Shown here: piece after piece, positions 1 to 6,979 of the stretch
Numbering within the stretch: the stretch's first letter is position 1
Layout: each line of letters begins with the position of its first letter
DNA from: an uncultured Eubacteriales bacterium
Lineage (GTDB): Bacteria > Bacillota > Clostridia > Christensenellales > Aristaeellaceae
Direction: 5' to 3'
NCBI GenBank assembly: GCA_900553265.1
Contig: USDD01000073.1
Location: 1 to 14,151 of the forward strand
Length of the DNA: 14,151 nt
Translations under genes and position numbers: made by a program
Notes under the pieces: model-generated
What the model was told of the DNA's origin: nothing
Seen by the model: the letters and a program-made list of their open reading frames with translations, nothing else
Databases searched by the model: none

Positions 1-2
1 GT

Positions 3-1676
3 ATGGAGAACAGGAAATTGCCTGTGGGCATTGACAGCTTTGAGAAGCTGCGAAAAGAGAATTTCTATTACGTAGACAAAACAGGACTGATTGCGGATCT
101 CATGCGGAATTGGGGCGAGGTCAATCTTTTCACGCGCCCGCGTCGCTTCGGCAAGACGCTGAACATGAGCATGCTCAAGAGTTTCTTCGAGATCGGCGGC
201 GACAAAAGCATTTTCGATGGGCTTGCCATCCGCCGAGAAGAGGAGCTTTGCGAAGCGTATATGGGAAAGTTCCCGGTGGTGTTTATATCGCTCAAGGGCG
301 TGGATGGGCTGACGTTTGAGGATGCGTATGAACGCCTGAGGCAATTGATTCGCAATGAGGCGTTCCGCCTTGCCGAGCTGCGCGGAAGCATGGCGATAAC
401 CGATGAGGAAAAGAGCAGTTACCTGCGGATAATCAACGAAAAAGACGCCTTTTCCGACATTTCGGAGAGCCTGCGGATGCTATGCGCGCTCCTCGAAAAG
501 CACTATGGTCAGAAGGCCATTCTGCTGATCGACGAGTACGACGTGCCGCTGGACAAGGCCTACGCCCATGGCTATTACGACCGAATGATCGACCTGATCC
601 GCGCAATGTTCAGCGCGGCGCTCAAGACGAACGACAGTCTGTTTTTCGCCGTGATGACAGGCTGCCTGCGCGTGTCCAAGGAGAGCATCTTCACGGGGCT
701 GAACAATCTGAAGGTTCATTCTATCTCGGATGTAAAATACGACGAGTATTTTGGCTTCACTGATATGGAAGTCAGAAAAATGCTGTCGGAATACGACTTG
801 GAAGCACACAGTGCTGAAGCGCGCGAGTGGTATGATGGCTATCTCTTCGGTGAACAGAATGTGTATTGTCCATGGGATGTGATCAATTACTGTGACGATC
901 TTCGCAGCGACCCACAGGTTGAGCCGAAGGCCTATTGGCTGAACACCAGCGGCAACGCCATGGTGCGCAGTCTGATCCAAAAAGCAAAGACAGGTACGGC
1001 TCGGATGGAAATCGAAGAGCTGATTGCCGGCGAAACCATCCTCAAGACACTGAACGAACAGCTTACGCATAATGAAATCGACGACAGCATCGAAAACGTC
1101 TGGAGTTTGCTGTACATGACGGGCTATCTGACGATCACCGAAAGGCCCTCCGGCGGAAGGTATGCACTGCGCATTCCCAATCGCGAGGTGCGGCAGATCT
1201 ATACGCAGCAGGTACTGTCATGGTTCAGGGAAAGCGTGCGGAAGGACGCGGACAAGCTGACGGCCCTGTATACCGCCTTCGAGACGGGAGATGCGGAAGC
1301 CATCGCGAATGATCTGAACCGGCAGCTGATTACTACCGTGAGCTTCCACGATGCGCGCGAATCCTTCTATCACGGCTTCCTGCTGGCGCTGCTGAGCACC
1401 TGCGCGACGTGGGAGGTGTCTTCGAACGCAGAAACGGGAATCGGACGCGCAGATATTATCGTCGAGCGTGAAGACGGACAGCTCGGCTTTGTCATCGAGA
1501 TCAAGGACGTCAGGGACAGGCAGAAGATGGACGCTGCCTGCAAAGCGGCGATGAAGCAGATTGAGGAGAAGGATTATACTGCAGTATTGCGTCGGTATGG
1601 GGTTGAGAAAATCTGGGCCTACGGAATCGCTTTCTGCGATAAAAAGTGCCGAATCGTCGCTGAACGCGTAAGCTGA
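3..1676 (+). CDS. AAA-ATPase-like / PD-(D/E)XK nuclease superfamily protein
   Basis: This 557-residue protein has the layout of the AAA-ATPase-like plus C-terminal PD-(D/E)XK family (Pfam types PF09820 and PF08011, from memory). The N-terminus carries the family hallmark LPVGIDSFEKL followed by YYVDKTG. A Walker A-like RPRRFGKT lies at residues 45-52 and a Walker B-like ILLIDEYD at about 173-180. The segment MTGCLRVSKESIFTGLNN follows at about 218-235. The C-terminal nuclease-like core shows RAD with D484, then IEIK with E499 and K501, so the D...ExK residues are all present. Length and both ends match an intact family member. The start is the first ATG, two bases into the window, so its ribosome binding site and promoter are out of view. 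Base composition is clearly less GC-rich than the genes after 2900, which suggests separate acquisition. The cellular role of this multicopy family is not settled; a nuclease or mobile-element-linked function is plausible but unproven. Confidence 0.88.
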   Translation: MENRKLPVGIDSFEKLRKENFYYVDKTGLIADLMRNWGEVNLFTRPRRFGKTLNMSMLKSFFEIGGDKSIFDGLAIRREEELCEAYMGKFPVVFISLKGVDGLTFEDAYERLRQLIRNEAFRLAELRGSMAITDEEKSSYLRIINEKDAFSDISESLRMLCALLEKHYGQKAILLIDEYDVPLDKAYAHGYYDRMIDLIRAMFSAALKTNDSLFFAVMTGCLRVSKESIFTGLNNLKVHSISDVKYDEYFGFTDMEVRKMLSEYDLEAHSAEAREWYDGYLFGEQNVYCPWDVINYCDDLRSDPQVEPKAYWLNTSGNAMVRSLIQKAKTGTARMEIEELIAGETILKTLNEQLTHNEIDDSIENVWSLLYMTGYLTITERPSGGRYALRIPNREVRQIYTQQVLSWFRESVRKDADKLTALYTAFETGDAEAIANDLNRQLITTVSFHDARESFYHGFLLALLSTCATWEVSSNAETGIGRADIIVEREDGQLGFVIEIKDVRDRQKMDAACKAAMKQIEEKDYTAVLRRYGVEKIWAYGIAFCDKKCRIVAERVS

Positions 1677-1773
1677 GACGGCGTTGATCTGAGGTGCAGC
1701 TTCCTTTCCGAATGCAAGTCTGAAGGTTTTCGACCGACAATGGTGCAGAATATTTGAGCGCCAACACTACGAC

Positions 1774-1808
1774 CAGCCACTGCTTAACAGGCGGCGGCTG
1801 CTTTTTTT
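1774..1808 (+). terminator. Probable rho-independent terminator, imperfect stem
   Basis: CAGCC at 1774-1778 can pair with GGCTG at 1796-1800, with a partial inner CTG/CAG pairing and a bulge. It is followed by a run of seven T at 1802-1808. It lies about 100 bp after the stop of the upstream gene. The stem is imperfect, so the T-run is the stronger half of the evidence. Confidence 0.5.
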
Positions 1809-1835
1809 ACCCCCGTGTCGTAAGTATCGGATAAT
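1806..1835 (+). promoter_or_regulatory. Possible weak sigma-A promoter
   Basis: TTTACC at 1806-1811 and GATAAT at 1830-1835 are 18 bp apart. They face the eroded region rather than an intact gene. An ATG at 1850 lies only 14 bp beyond the -10. This may be the leftover promoter of a destroyed gene, or chance in an AT-richer stretch. Confidence 0.25.
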
Positions 1836-2060
1836 GCGATAAGGAAAGGATGGCAGACGACTCCGCCGACCGCGAAAGAAATAAGAATCAAAAAAAGAAA
1901 AGAGGCGGGTATATTTCTTCCACGAAGTATCATCGAATCGTTGTCAAATTATCCGCATTGCCAGCGCGCTGCAATCTCAGCGCGGCGCGGTGGATTCATC
2001 GTCCCGGGTGTTGGACGACGGCGTGCTGGACGTGCTGGGCACCGGTCGCGGCGAGCTTTG
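1836..2060. other. Unassigned stretch without an intact gene
   Basis: No complete gene can be supported here. All three plus-strand frames are partly open. One, starting at ATG 1850, opens with a charged Lys/Arg-rich segment and then runs into out-of-frame sequence. A second, open from 1885 to the TAG at 2074-2076, has a plausible protein composition (segment LDDGVLDVLGTGRGEL) but no recognisable family, start codon or ribosome binding site. AT-rich sequence at 1880-1950 changes to GC-rich sequence near 1975, consistent with pieces of different origin. I see no RNA gene or repeat. Confidence 0.45.
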
Positions 2061-2207
2061 GGACTCCACGCCGTAGTAGACGATGTCGTTGTTCGAAAAG
2101 TTCGTCAGGAAGATCTCCGGATAGTCGCCGGAGGAGACCAGCAGAGTCAGCATTTCGTTGCCGGTGCTGACGACGAAGTCGAACTTGACGTTGGCGAGGA
2201 CGTCTTT
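2061..2207 (-). pseudogene. Fragment of an extracellular solute-binding protein gene
   Basis: On the minus strand about 49 codons read as a typical piece near the N-terminus of an ABC-type extracellular solute-binding protein. The segment VKFDFVVSTGNEMLTLLVSS is followed by GDYPEIFLTNF and then NNDIVYYGVES. The 'E.L.LL.ASGDYPDI' pattern is characteristic of these lipoproteins. Nothing resembling the signal peptide lies before it: at 2208 and beyond, the opposite strand codes for an AraC-type regulator. After 2061 the reading turns into low-complexity Ser/Pro/Thr residues and stops without the expected remaining several hundred residues. It is therefore a small internal relic. The family call rests on remembered patterns; a profile search would settle it. 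Confidence 0.6.
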
Positions 2208-2729
2208 TATCCCGGCGCGCTGTTCCGCCTGAGCATTCTCCCCGACGCAATCAAGCTGCACACCATGCAGGCCATTGCCCGCTGCAAGCATCAGAACGAC
2301 TATCGGGAATTCGCGCCCAGCGTCATGGAGATTCTCACGCCGATTCTCGAGCTGATCCGCGCCCGCAGCGAAACGCCGCGCCAGCCCCAGCCGGGCGAGC
2401 AGATCGTGGAGTATCTCCGGTGCCATCTGTCGGAGCCTTCGCTGTGCCTCAGCGCGCTCGCCGAGCATTTTCAGATGAGCGAGAGCTCCGTCTCCGGGCT
2501 CATTCGCAGCGCCACCGGCGAATCCTACAAGGCCTACTGCGACCGGATTCGCGTCAACCGCGCCTGCGCGCTTCTGAAGTCCGGCGCATCCGTTCAGGAC
2601 GCCTGCGAGCAATCGGGCTTTTCCTCAGCCGCCACCTTCCGGCGGACGTTCAAGAAGCTCATGGGCGTTCCGCCGTCGGAATATCTCGCCGCGCCGGACG
2701 AGGACGGCGAAGCGGAAGAGGCGCAGTAG
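2208..2729 (+). pseudogene. AraC-family regulator, C-terminal fragment (5'-truncated)
   Basis: About 173 codons encode the C-terminal part of an AraC/XylS-type transcription regulator. The two helix-turn-helix units are clear: the first includes LSALAEHFQMSESSVSGLIR and the second ASVQDACEQSGFSSAATFRR, followed by the family ending FKKLMGVPPSEYL. About 60 residues before it (from LFRLSILPDAIKLHTM) look like the tail of a sensor or linker domain. The frame stays open upstream to a TTG at 1941, but the residues encoded before 2208 do not resemble a regulator and instead lie antisense to a solute-binding-protein fragment. I see no ribosome binding site before the internal ATGs at 2265 and 2324. 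I read it as a truncated gene left by a rearrangement; an HTH-only protein from an internal start cannot be excluded. Such regulators usually control sugar or peptide ABC operons. Confidence 0.65.
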
Positions 2730-2747
2730 AGCGGGGATGATAGAATA

Positions 2748-2783
2748 GAAAGAGCACTGAGGCGAACGGCTCAGTGCTCTTTC
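2748..2783. terminator. Strong hairpin, probably a bidirectional terminator
   Basis: A perfect 14-bp stem (2748-2761 with 2770-2783) encloses an 8-base loop. The stem ends in AAA/TTT, with pyrimidine-rich sequence following on both strands. It lies 19 bp after the AraC-type relic and between convergent genes, as expected for a shared terminator. Confidence 0.8.
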
Positions 2784-2786
2784 CAT

Positions 2787-2822
2787 AAGCGCCGCGGCCT
2801 GCGGTCATGGGCCGCGGCGCTT
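2787..2822 (-). terminator. GC-rich hairpin, possible terminator for the minus-strand serine hydrolase
   Basis: A perfect 13-bp stem (2787-2799 with 2810-2822), almost all G and C, encloses a 10-base loop. It lies 85 bp past the stop of the minus-strand gene. The T-run on the minus-strand exit is only two bases, so classical intrinsic termination is uncertain; it may work together with the adjacent hairpin at 2748-2783. Confidence 0.45.
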
Positions 2823-2835
2823 GCGTGCAACGGTT

Positions 2836-2889
2836 CTCCGGCGCGTTGGCGGGGGAGGCGTGTGAAACGCCCGCATATCTGCGCCGGAG
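2836..2889. repeat. Nested inverted repeats
   Basis: CTCCGGCGC at 2836-2844 is perfectly complementary to GCGCCGGAG at 2881-2889. Between them GGCGT at 2857-2861 pairs with ACGCC at 2867-2871 across a 5-base loop. The result is an outer 9-bp stem with an inner hairpin, starting 17 bp after the minus-strand stop. It could be an mRNA 3' structure, a REP-like element or a small structured RNA. The sequence alone does not say which. Confidence 0.45.
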
Positions 2890-2906
2890 CGGGGAAGCGG
2901 CGCGCC

Positions 2907-4031
2907 TCAGCGACTGGCCAGCAGCTCGGGATCCAGCGCGTTCAGCAGGCGCAGATGGATGCAGCCGAGCATGTCCGGCCAGCCGCGGACGTGCTGCATG
3001 TACACCATGGAGAGGCGGTTGGCGGGATCCGCGGTCAGATCCGCGCCCGCCGCGCCGTCCCAGCCGAACTCGCCCCGGCCGCCGGGCGTGCCGTTGTCGA
3101 AGGCCACCCGGGTGCGCACGCCCAGACCGTAGCCGTAGTCGCTGCCGCAGGTGCAGGAGAAGCTGCCGTCGACGCGGAAGGCGGGCAACTGCTCGGCGCG
3201 CATGAGGTCGATGGTCTCTGGCCGCAGAATGCGCGAGCCGTCCGCGCCCACGCCGCCGCAGGCCAGCGCGTCGGCAAAGAGCAGATAGTCCTCGACGCAG
3301 GAGGTCAGCCCCGAACCGCCGGAGAAGAAATTCGGCAAAAAGGCGAACTCACTCTGGCCGCTGCGCGGGGCGAGGCGGCGCGACGACGGGTCGAATTCGT
3401 ACAGCGCGGCGAGGTGGGGATTGGGCCGGCAGTTGGGCTGAAAGTCCGTGCGGGTCATGCCAAGGGGCTCAAAGATGTTCCTGCGCATGAAGTCGCGCAG
3501 CGTCATGCCCGAGGCCGCCTCGATCACGCCGCCCAGCACGTCGTGGCAGAGACTGTACTGAAAGCGCGCGCCGGGATCGAAGTCCAGAGGATCGCCGCCC
3601 AGACGGTCGGCGATTTCCCGGGCCGAGCCTTCGGAGAACTCCGCGAGCCATGGGCGGTTCAGATTGTAGTCCAGTCCCGCGGTCATGGTCAGCAGATGGC
3701 GCACGGTGGGAGCCGTCCTCGGCGCGCGCAGGGTTTCGCCGTCGCGCACACGGACATTCGCCCAGTGGGGGAGATACTTCTCCACGGGGTCATCCAGCGC
3801 GATCAGGCCGCGCTCCAGGCACTGCATCGCCGCTACGGCGGTGACGGGCTTGGTGCAGGAGCAGAGCAGATAGCGGTCGAAGGGCGTGGCGGGGCGCAGC
3901 CGCGCCGCGTCGGAAAAGCCGGCGCACTCGTGGAACAGCACCTTGTGGCCGCGGCAGACGGCCAGCTCGCAGCCGGGCACGCCCTCGGCGACGAGCGTCT
4001 CCATCAGCGTGCGCAGGGGTTCGAAATTCAT
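2907..4031 (-). CDS. Beta-lactamase family serine hydrolase
   Basis: A 374-residue member of the class C beta-lactamase/esterase/penicillin-binding-protein fold family. The catalytic tetrad segment SCTK is at residues 58-61 (nucleophile S58, base K61), inside the usual LLCSCTKPVTAVAAMQ context. The second motif is YSLCHDVLGGVIE from Y159, with Leu where the canonical YxN has Asn. The third-motif equivalent is in EFGWDGAAG, residues about 321-329. No signal peptide or membrane segment is evident, so it is probably cytoplasmic. Such proteins are esterases, amidases or peptidases more often than antibiotic-degrading enzymes, and the substrate cannot be read from sequence. The ATG at 4029-4031 is preferred over the longer open frame because GAGGTG sits about 8 bases before it and the extra upstream residues look non-coding. 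It is monocistronic, with its own promoter and hairpins downstream. Confidence 0.9.
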   Translation of the reverse strand: MNFEPLRTLMETLVAEGVPGCELAVCRGHKVLFHECAGFSDAARLRPATPFDRYLLCSCTKPVTAVAAMQCLERGLIALDDPVEKYLPHWANVRVRDGETLRAPRTAPTVRHLLTMTAGLDYNLNRPWLAEFSEGSAREIADRLGGDPLDFDPGARFQYSLCHDVLGGVIEAASGMTLRDFMRRNIFEPLGMTRTDFQPNCRPNPHLAALYEFDPSSRRLAPRSGQSEFAFLPNFFSGGSGLTSCVEDYLLFADALACGGVGADGSRILRPETIDLMRAEQLPAFRVDGSFSCTCGSDYGYGLGVRTRVAFDNGTPGGRGEFGWDGAAGADLTADPANRLSMVYMQHVRGWPDMLGCIHLRLLNALDPELLASR

Positions 4032-4085
4032 GGGTTTGCACCTCGGAAAAATGAAATGGCCGTGCGCAAAAATCGCACAGCAACC

Positions 4086-4114
4086 ATTATAGCACCTTTC
4101 GAAGAATTGGAAAA
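4086..4114 (-). promoter_or_regulatory. Promoter of the serine hydrolase gene
   Basis: On the minus strand a perfect TATAAT (plus positions 4086-4091) lies 17 bp from TTTTCC (4109-4114), a weak -35. The -10 is about 55 bp ahead of the start codon at 4031. Confidence 0.55.
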
Positions 4115-4159
4115 GGCGAAAAACGGAAAAATTTCTCCGGATTCGGCGGATTTCGTGGG

Positions 4160-4202
4160 AAAATCGCCGCCGAAGCACGCGAACGGCCTCGGCGGCGATT
4201 TT
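4160..4202 (-). terminator. Rho-independent terminator of the phosphoesterase operon
   Basis: A perfect 14-bp stem (4160-4173 with 4189-4202) encloses a 15-base loop and begins immediately after the minus-strand stop codon at 4203-4205. On the minus strand it ends in TTTT after a GC-rich core. The plus-strand exit also has T's, so it could act both ways. Confidence 0.8.
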
Positions 4203-4847
4203 TCATGTGGAAGCCTTTCTGCGAAAGCAGCATCCGCGCCTTTGGACGGGGCGCGGCTCGATTTCGATGACGTGGCTTTTCCAGGCGTTGATGACCACGG
4301 TGTCGCCGTAGAGCTGCTCCCGGCGGAAGCGGAAGTCGTAGCTCTTGTGGACGTGGCCGTGGACGAAATAGGCCGGATGGTATTTATCCACCGCGTCGCG
4401 CAGCGATTGAAAGCCCTGATGGGGCAGGTCGTCCGCGTCGCCGATTCCCTTCATGGGAGAATGGGCCAGCAGAATGTCGAAGCCGCCGCTGCGGCAGAGC
4501 CGAAGGCGCAGCCTGCGAATGCGCCGGGCCATCTCCCGGTCGGTGTACTGGTGCGGGCCGGGCTTGTAGCGCATGCTGCCGCCGAGGCCGAGGATGCGCA
4601 CGCCATGGAAATCATAGACGCTGTCCTCGACGCAGACGCAGCCCTCGGGCGGGTTGCGGTCGTAGGAGACGTCGTGATTGCCGTGGATGTAGAGAATGGG
4701 CGCGTCCGTAAAGCAGGTCAGAAAGGACAGATAGGACGCGGGAAGATCGCCGCAGGAGAGAATCAGATCGATTCCCTCCAGCAGCGTGCGATCCAGATAA
4801 TCCCACAGGCGCAGGTTCGGCTCGTCGGCGAGCAGCAGTATTTTCAT
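4203..4847 (-). CDS. Metallophosphoesterase (calcineurin-like)
   Basis: A 214-residue protein of the calcineurin-like phosphoesterase fold, expected to hydrolyse a phosphomono- or diester using two metal ions. Visible motifs are SCGDLP (D34), IHGNHD (N57, H58, D59), LLAHSP (H129) and VHGHVH (H165, H167). The first metal motif, usually DxH, reads ADEP at residues 7-10, so D8 is present but the following His is not. Close clostridial relatives, as far as I recall, share this feature. Its size is typical of small stand-alone family members. The segment ILGLGGSMRY and the C-terminal VINAWKS also fit that subgroup. GGAG lies 8 bases before the ATG, and the gene starts 3 bp after the stop of the ParB-like/BMP gene, so both should share one transcript ended by the hairpin at 4160-4202. 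The substrate is unknown; a cyclic nucleotide, nucleotide or dinucleotide is possible given the neighbour, but this is inference. Confidence 0.9.
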   Translation of the reverse strand: MKILLLADEPNLRLWDYLDRTLLEGIDLILSCGDLPASYLSFLTCFTDAPILYIHGNHDVSYDRNPPEGCVCVEDSVYDFHGVRILGLGGSMRYKPGPHQYTDREMARRIRRLRLRLCRSGGFDILLAHSPMKGIGDADDLPHQGFQSLRDAVDKYHPAYFVHGHVHKSYDFRFRREQLYGDTVVINAWKSHVIEIEPRPVQRRGCCFRRKAST

Positions 4848-4850
4848 TCG

Positions 4851-6830
4851 TCAGTCTCCATCCTTGGCGGGATCGGTCCAGCAGATGTCGGAAGCGTCGG
4901 GCGCCTTGATGCTGTGAATGCCCTGCATTTCCACGAAGGGCAGCGCTTCGGGCTTCATTTCCTCGGCGGACGGGATGGAGCCGATTACGCTGTCGGCCAG
5001 CCAGTCCATGGAGATGATTTCCGCAGGGGTCAGGGTGCTGCCGGGCGTGCAGCGCAGCGTGCCGTCCTGAGAGAGAATGGTCTCCGAGAAGGGCTTCATC
5101 GCGCCGTCGCGCAGCTGATGGCGCAGCAGATCGGCCAGCCGGCGCGTGCCCACGTCCAGCTTGTGGGAATAGAACACGTCGATGGCGTTGGAGTCCATGC
5201 CCCACCAGTAGTTCATGGCCTGCGCGCCGTTGACCAGCGCGTCGGTGCGCCACATGCCGCTCTGAACGCGCCTGAGCAGATCCTCGTACAGGCGGCCCCA
5301 GTTCCAGACCGGCATGGCAAGGTTCCGGGTGGTTTCGCCCTGAATGGAGTACAGGCCGAATTCCATGGACTGATGGGACGGCGCGGAGATGTCGCGGTTG
5401 CAGATCACGCGCACGCCATTGCGCTTCAGGGATTCCAGCGGGTCGTGGTCGCGGATGGTGGACCACTCCAGATAGACCTTGGCCCGGGGATTGGTCAGCC
5501 GCGCGCCCAGCGCGAAGGCGTTGATGCTGGCGGCCGAGCCGTAGACCGGGTAGTCGGCGATGTAGCCGATGCGGTCGTTTTCACACACCGCGCCGGCGAT
5601 GGCGCCGATGACGAATTTCGCCTCGTACATGCGCAGGTAATAGGAGCGCACGGTGTGGTAGCTGGGCAGCAGCGAGCAGTTCAGAATCTTCACGTCGGGA
5701 TAGCGCACGGCGGCCTTCATGGCGCCGTCCAGCAGCACCGGCGACGTGGTGAAGATGATGTTGGAGCCCTCGGCGATGAGAGACTCGATGGTCTGCTGGC
5801 AGTTCTCGGGGGTCACGTCGTTGACCATGCGGGTCTCCACCTTGTCGCCGAACACGGTCTCGATGCGGTTCTTGCCCAGCTCGTGCCAGTAGGTCCAGCC
5901 GGAGACCTCCGGCGAGCGGCGGTTGACGAAGGCCACGCGCATCTTGCTGGGGCCGGAGTAGATGAACTTGTTCAGCAGGCCCGGCTTCTGGCCGTCGGCG
6001 GTCATCAGCAGCGAGATGGATTCCTCCTGAGCCTTGGCGCGGAATTCGTTGCGCAGCCGGTTCAGGTTGGTGCGAATCTCCGAGGACACGGCGAAGGATT
6101 CCTTGCGATAGCCGTAGACCTTCAGATAGATCAGAAACGCGTCGCCGGGGGTGATCTTCAGCAGGTCGCCGCCGGCCAGCTCGAAGGCTTCGCTGAAGCG
6201 GGTGTAGGCGGCGCGGAAGTCCGCCTGCTCCTCGGCCGTCCATTTGACGCCCGGGGTCTTGCCCGTCAGGTCGTAGAGCTGGGCGAAGCCGCCCTCGTCG
6301 GAGAACCATATGTAGTTGATCTGAGTGTCCTTGTAGAAATCGAGGAACTCAAAGTAGATGTTGTTTTCCTTTTCGCCCGTGCGCGGCGGGATGATGCGCG
6401 TGACCTCGGCCTCCGTCATGGGCGAGCCGAGATATTTCAGCACGCTGACGCGCTTGTTGCCCTCCACCACGTAGTATTTGTTCATGTACTCCAGCGCCTT
6501 GATGGGCTCGCGCACGCCGTTTTCCACGACGCTGGCGTACAGGTGCGACCACTTGCCGGAGAACTCGCTGCCCTCCTCCAGCATGGGCATGAAATTGCAC
6601 GCGAAGGCGTTGGTGCGGCCCCGGGTGCCCGTGCCCACCACGCGATCCATGGGAATGGTCACCAGTCCCAGATTGACGTGGGGATAGGACAGGTTGTCGG
6701 GCGCAACCTCGTCCAGCACCGGAAGATAGGGCGTTTCGTGCCGCTGCACCGCGGCGTGATAGGCCTTGCTGCCAAGCTTTTTGGCCTTGATATAGGCAGC
6801 GTCGTTGCTTGCATCGTAAGAATAGGCCAT
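4851..6830 (-). CDS. ParB-like region fused to a BMP (PnrA/Med-type) ligand-binding domain
   Basis: A 659-residue protein with no signal peptide, lipobox or membrane segment, although its C-terminal half is a BMP-type substrate-binding fold. Residues about 55-150 resemble a ParB N-terminal/sulfiredoxin-like domain: NGVREPIKAL at 104-113 and YYVVEGNKRVSVLKYLG at 119-135, matching the 'G.R.PI ... V.EG..R..A...LG' pattern. A charged helical linker covers about 195-275. From about 297 to 560 the BMP core follows (KMRVAFVNR, NIIFTTSP, KFVIGAIAGAV, then DRIGYIADYPVYGSAASINA and FALGAR). PnrA-type BMP domains bind purine nucleosides outside the cell, so this version is probably an intracellular sensor or enzyme. 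The ATG at 6828-6830 is chosen because GGGGAGG lies about 11 bases upstream; a longer frame to 6962 would include the promoter. It is first in a two-gene operon with the phosphoesterase and divergent from a transporter gene. Databases probably label it a BMP-family ABC substrate-binding protein, which the lack of an export signal makes doubtful. Confidence 0.82.
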   Translation of the reverse strand: MAYSYDASNDAAYIKAKKLGSKAYHAAVQRHETPYLPVLDEVAPDNLSYPHVNLGLVTIPMDRVVGTGTRGRTNAFACNFMPMLEEGSEFSGKWSHLYASVVENGVREPIKALEYMNKYYVVEGNKRVSVLKYLGSPMTEAEVTRIIPPRTGEKENNIYFEFLDFYKDTQINYIWFSDEGGFAQLYDLTGKTPGVKWTAEEQADFRAAYTRFSEAFELAGGDLLKITPGDAFLIYLKVYGYRKESFAVSSEIRTNLNRLRNEFRAKAQEESISLLMTADGQKPGLLNKFIYSGPSKMRVAFVNRRSPEVSGWTYWHELGKNRIETVFGDKVETRMVNDVTPENCQQTIESLIAEGSNIIFTTSPVLLDGAMKAAVRYPDVKILNCSLLPSYHTVRSYYLRMYEAKFVIGAIAGAVCENDRIGYIADYPVYGSAASINAFALGARLTNPRAKVYLEWSTIRDHDPLESLKRNGVRVICNRDISAPSHQSMEFGLYSIQGETTRNLAMPVWNWGRLYEDLLRRVQSGMWRTDALVNGAQAMNYWWGMDSNAIDVFYSHKLDVGTRRLADLLRHQLRDGAMKPFSETILSQDGTLRCTPGSTLTPAEIISMDWLADSVIGSIPSAEEMKPEALPFVEMQGIHSIKAPDASDICWTDPAKDGD

Positions 6831-6899
6831 GATAAATTCGCCTCCCCTGCATCCTTCCCGGATGCTCGTTCTTTCATTCTTTCTTCTGTTTACGCCTAT

Positions 6900-6928
6900 A
6901 GAATAGCGGCGCGCGGGCAAAGTTTCAA
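6900..6928 (-). promoter_or_regulatory. Promoter of the ParB-like/BMP - phosphoesterase operon
   Basis: On the minus strand TTGAAA (plus positions 6923-6928) and TATTCT (6900-6905) are exactly 17 bp apart. The -10 is about 70 bp ahead of the start codon at 6830. Confidence 0.65.
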
Positions 6929-6963
6929 TCACAGATATATTGGGATTTTGTGAATTGTCCATG

Positions 6964-6979
6964 GCCGCGCTTGCGCGGC
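6964..6979. promoter_or_regulatory. Palindrome over the divergent promoter region, possible operator
   Basis: GCCGCGC at 6964-6970 and GCGCGGC at 6973-6979 form a perfect 7-bp inverted repeat with a TT spacer. It overlaps the -35 element of the transporter gene and lies 36 bp upstream of the -35 of the opposite operon. The position suits a repressor site. It could also be chance in GC-rich DNA. Confidence 0.4.

Noticed and set aside
1850..2170. A 106-codon plus-strand frame beginning with a Lys/Arg-rich segment
   Set aside because: The purine-rich sequence abuts the ATG with no proper spacing, and after about 40 residues the translation is Trp/Arg/Cys-rich out-of-frame sequence. Kept only as part of the unassigned stretch.
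1941..2207. N-terminal extension of the AraC-type protein from a TTG start
   Set aside because: No ribosome binding site; the residues do not resemble a regulator, and the opposite strand reads as a solute-binding protein.
2862..6953. A plus-strand open frame of 1363 codons across the serine hydrolase, phosphoesterase and ParB-like/BMP genes
   Set aside because: It is antisense to three genes with clear family motifs, shows no domain of its own and has the Ala/Gly/His/Val-rich look of an antisense frame in GC-rich DNA.
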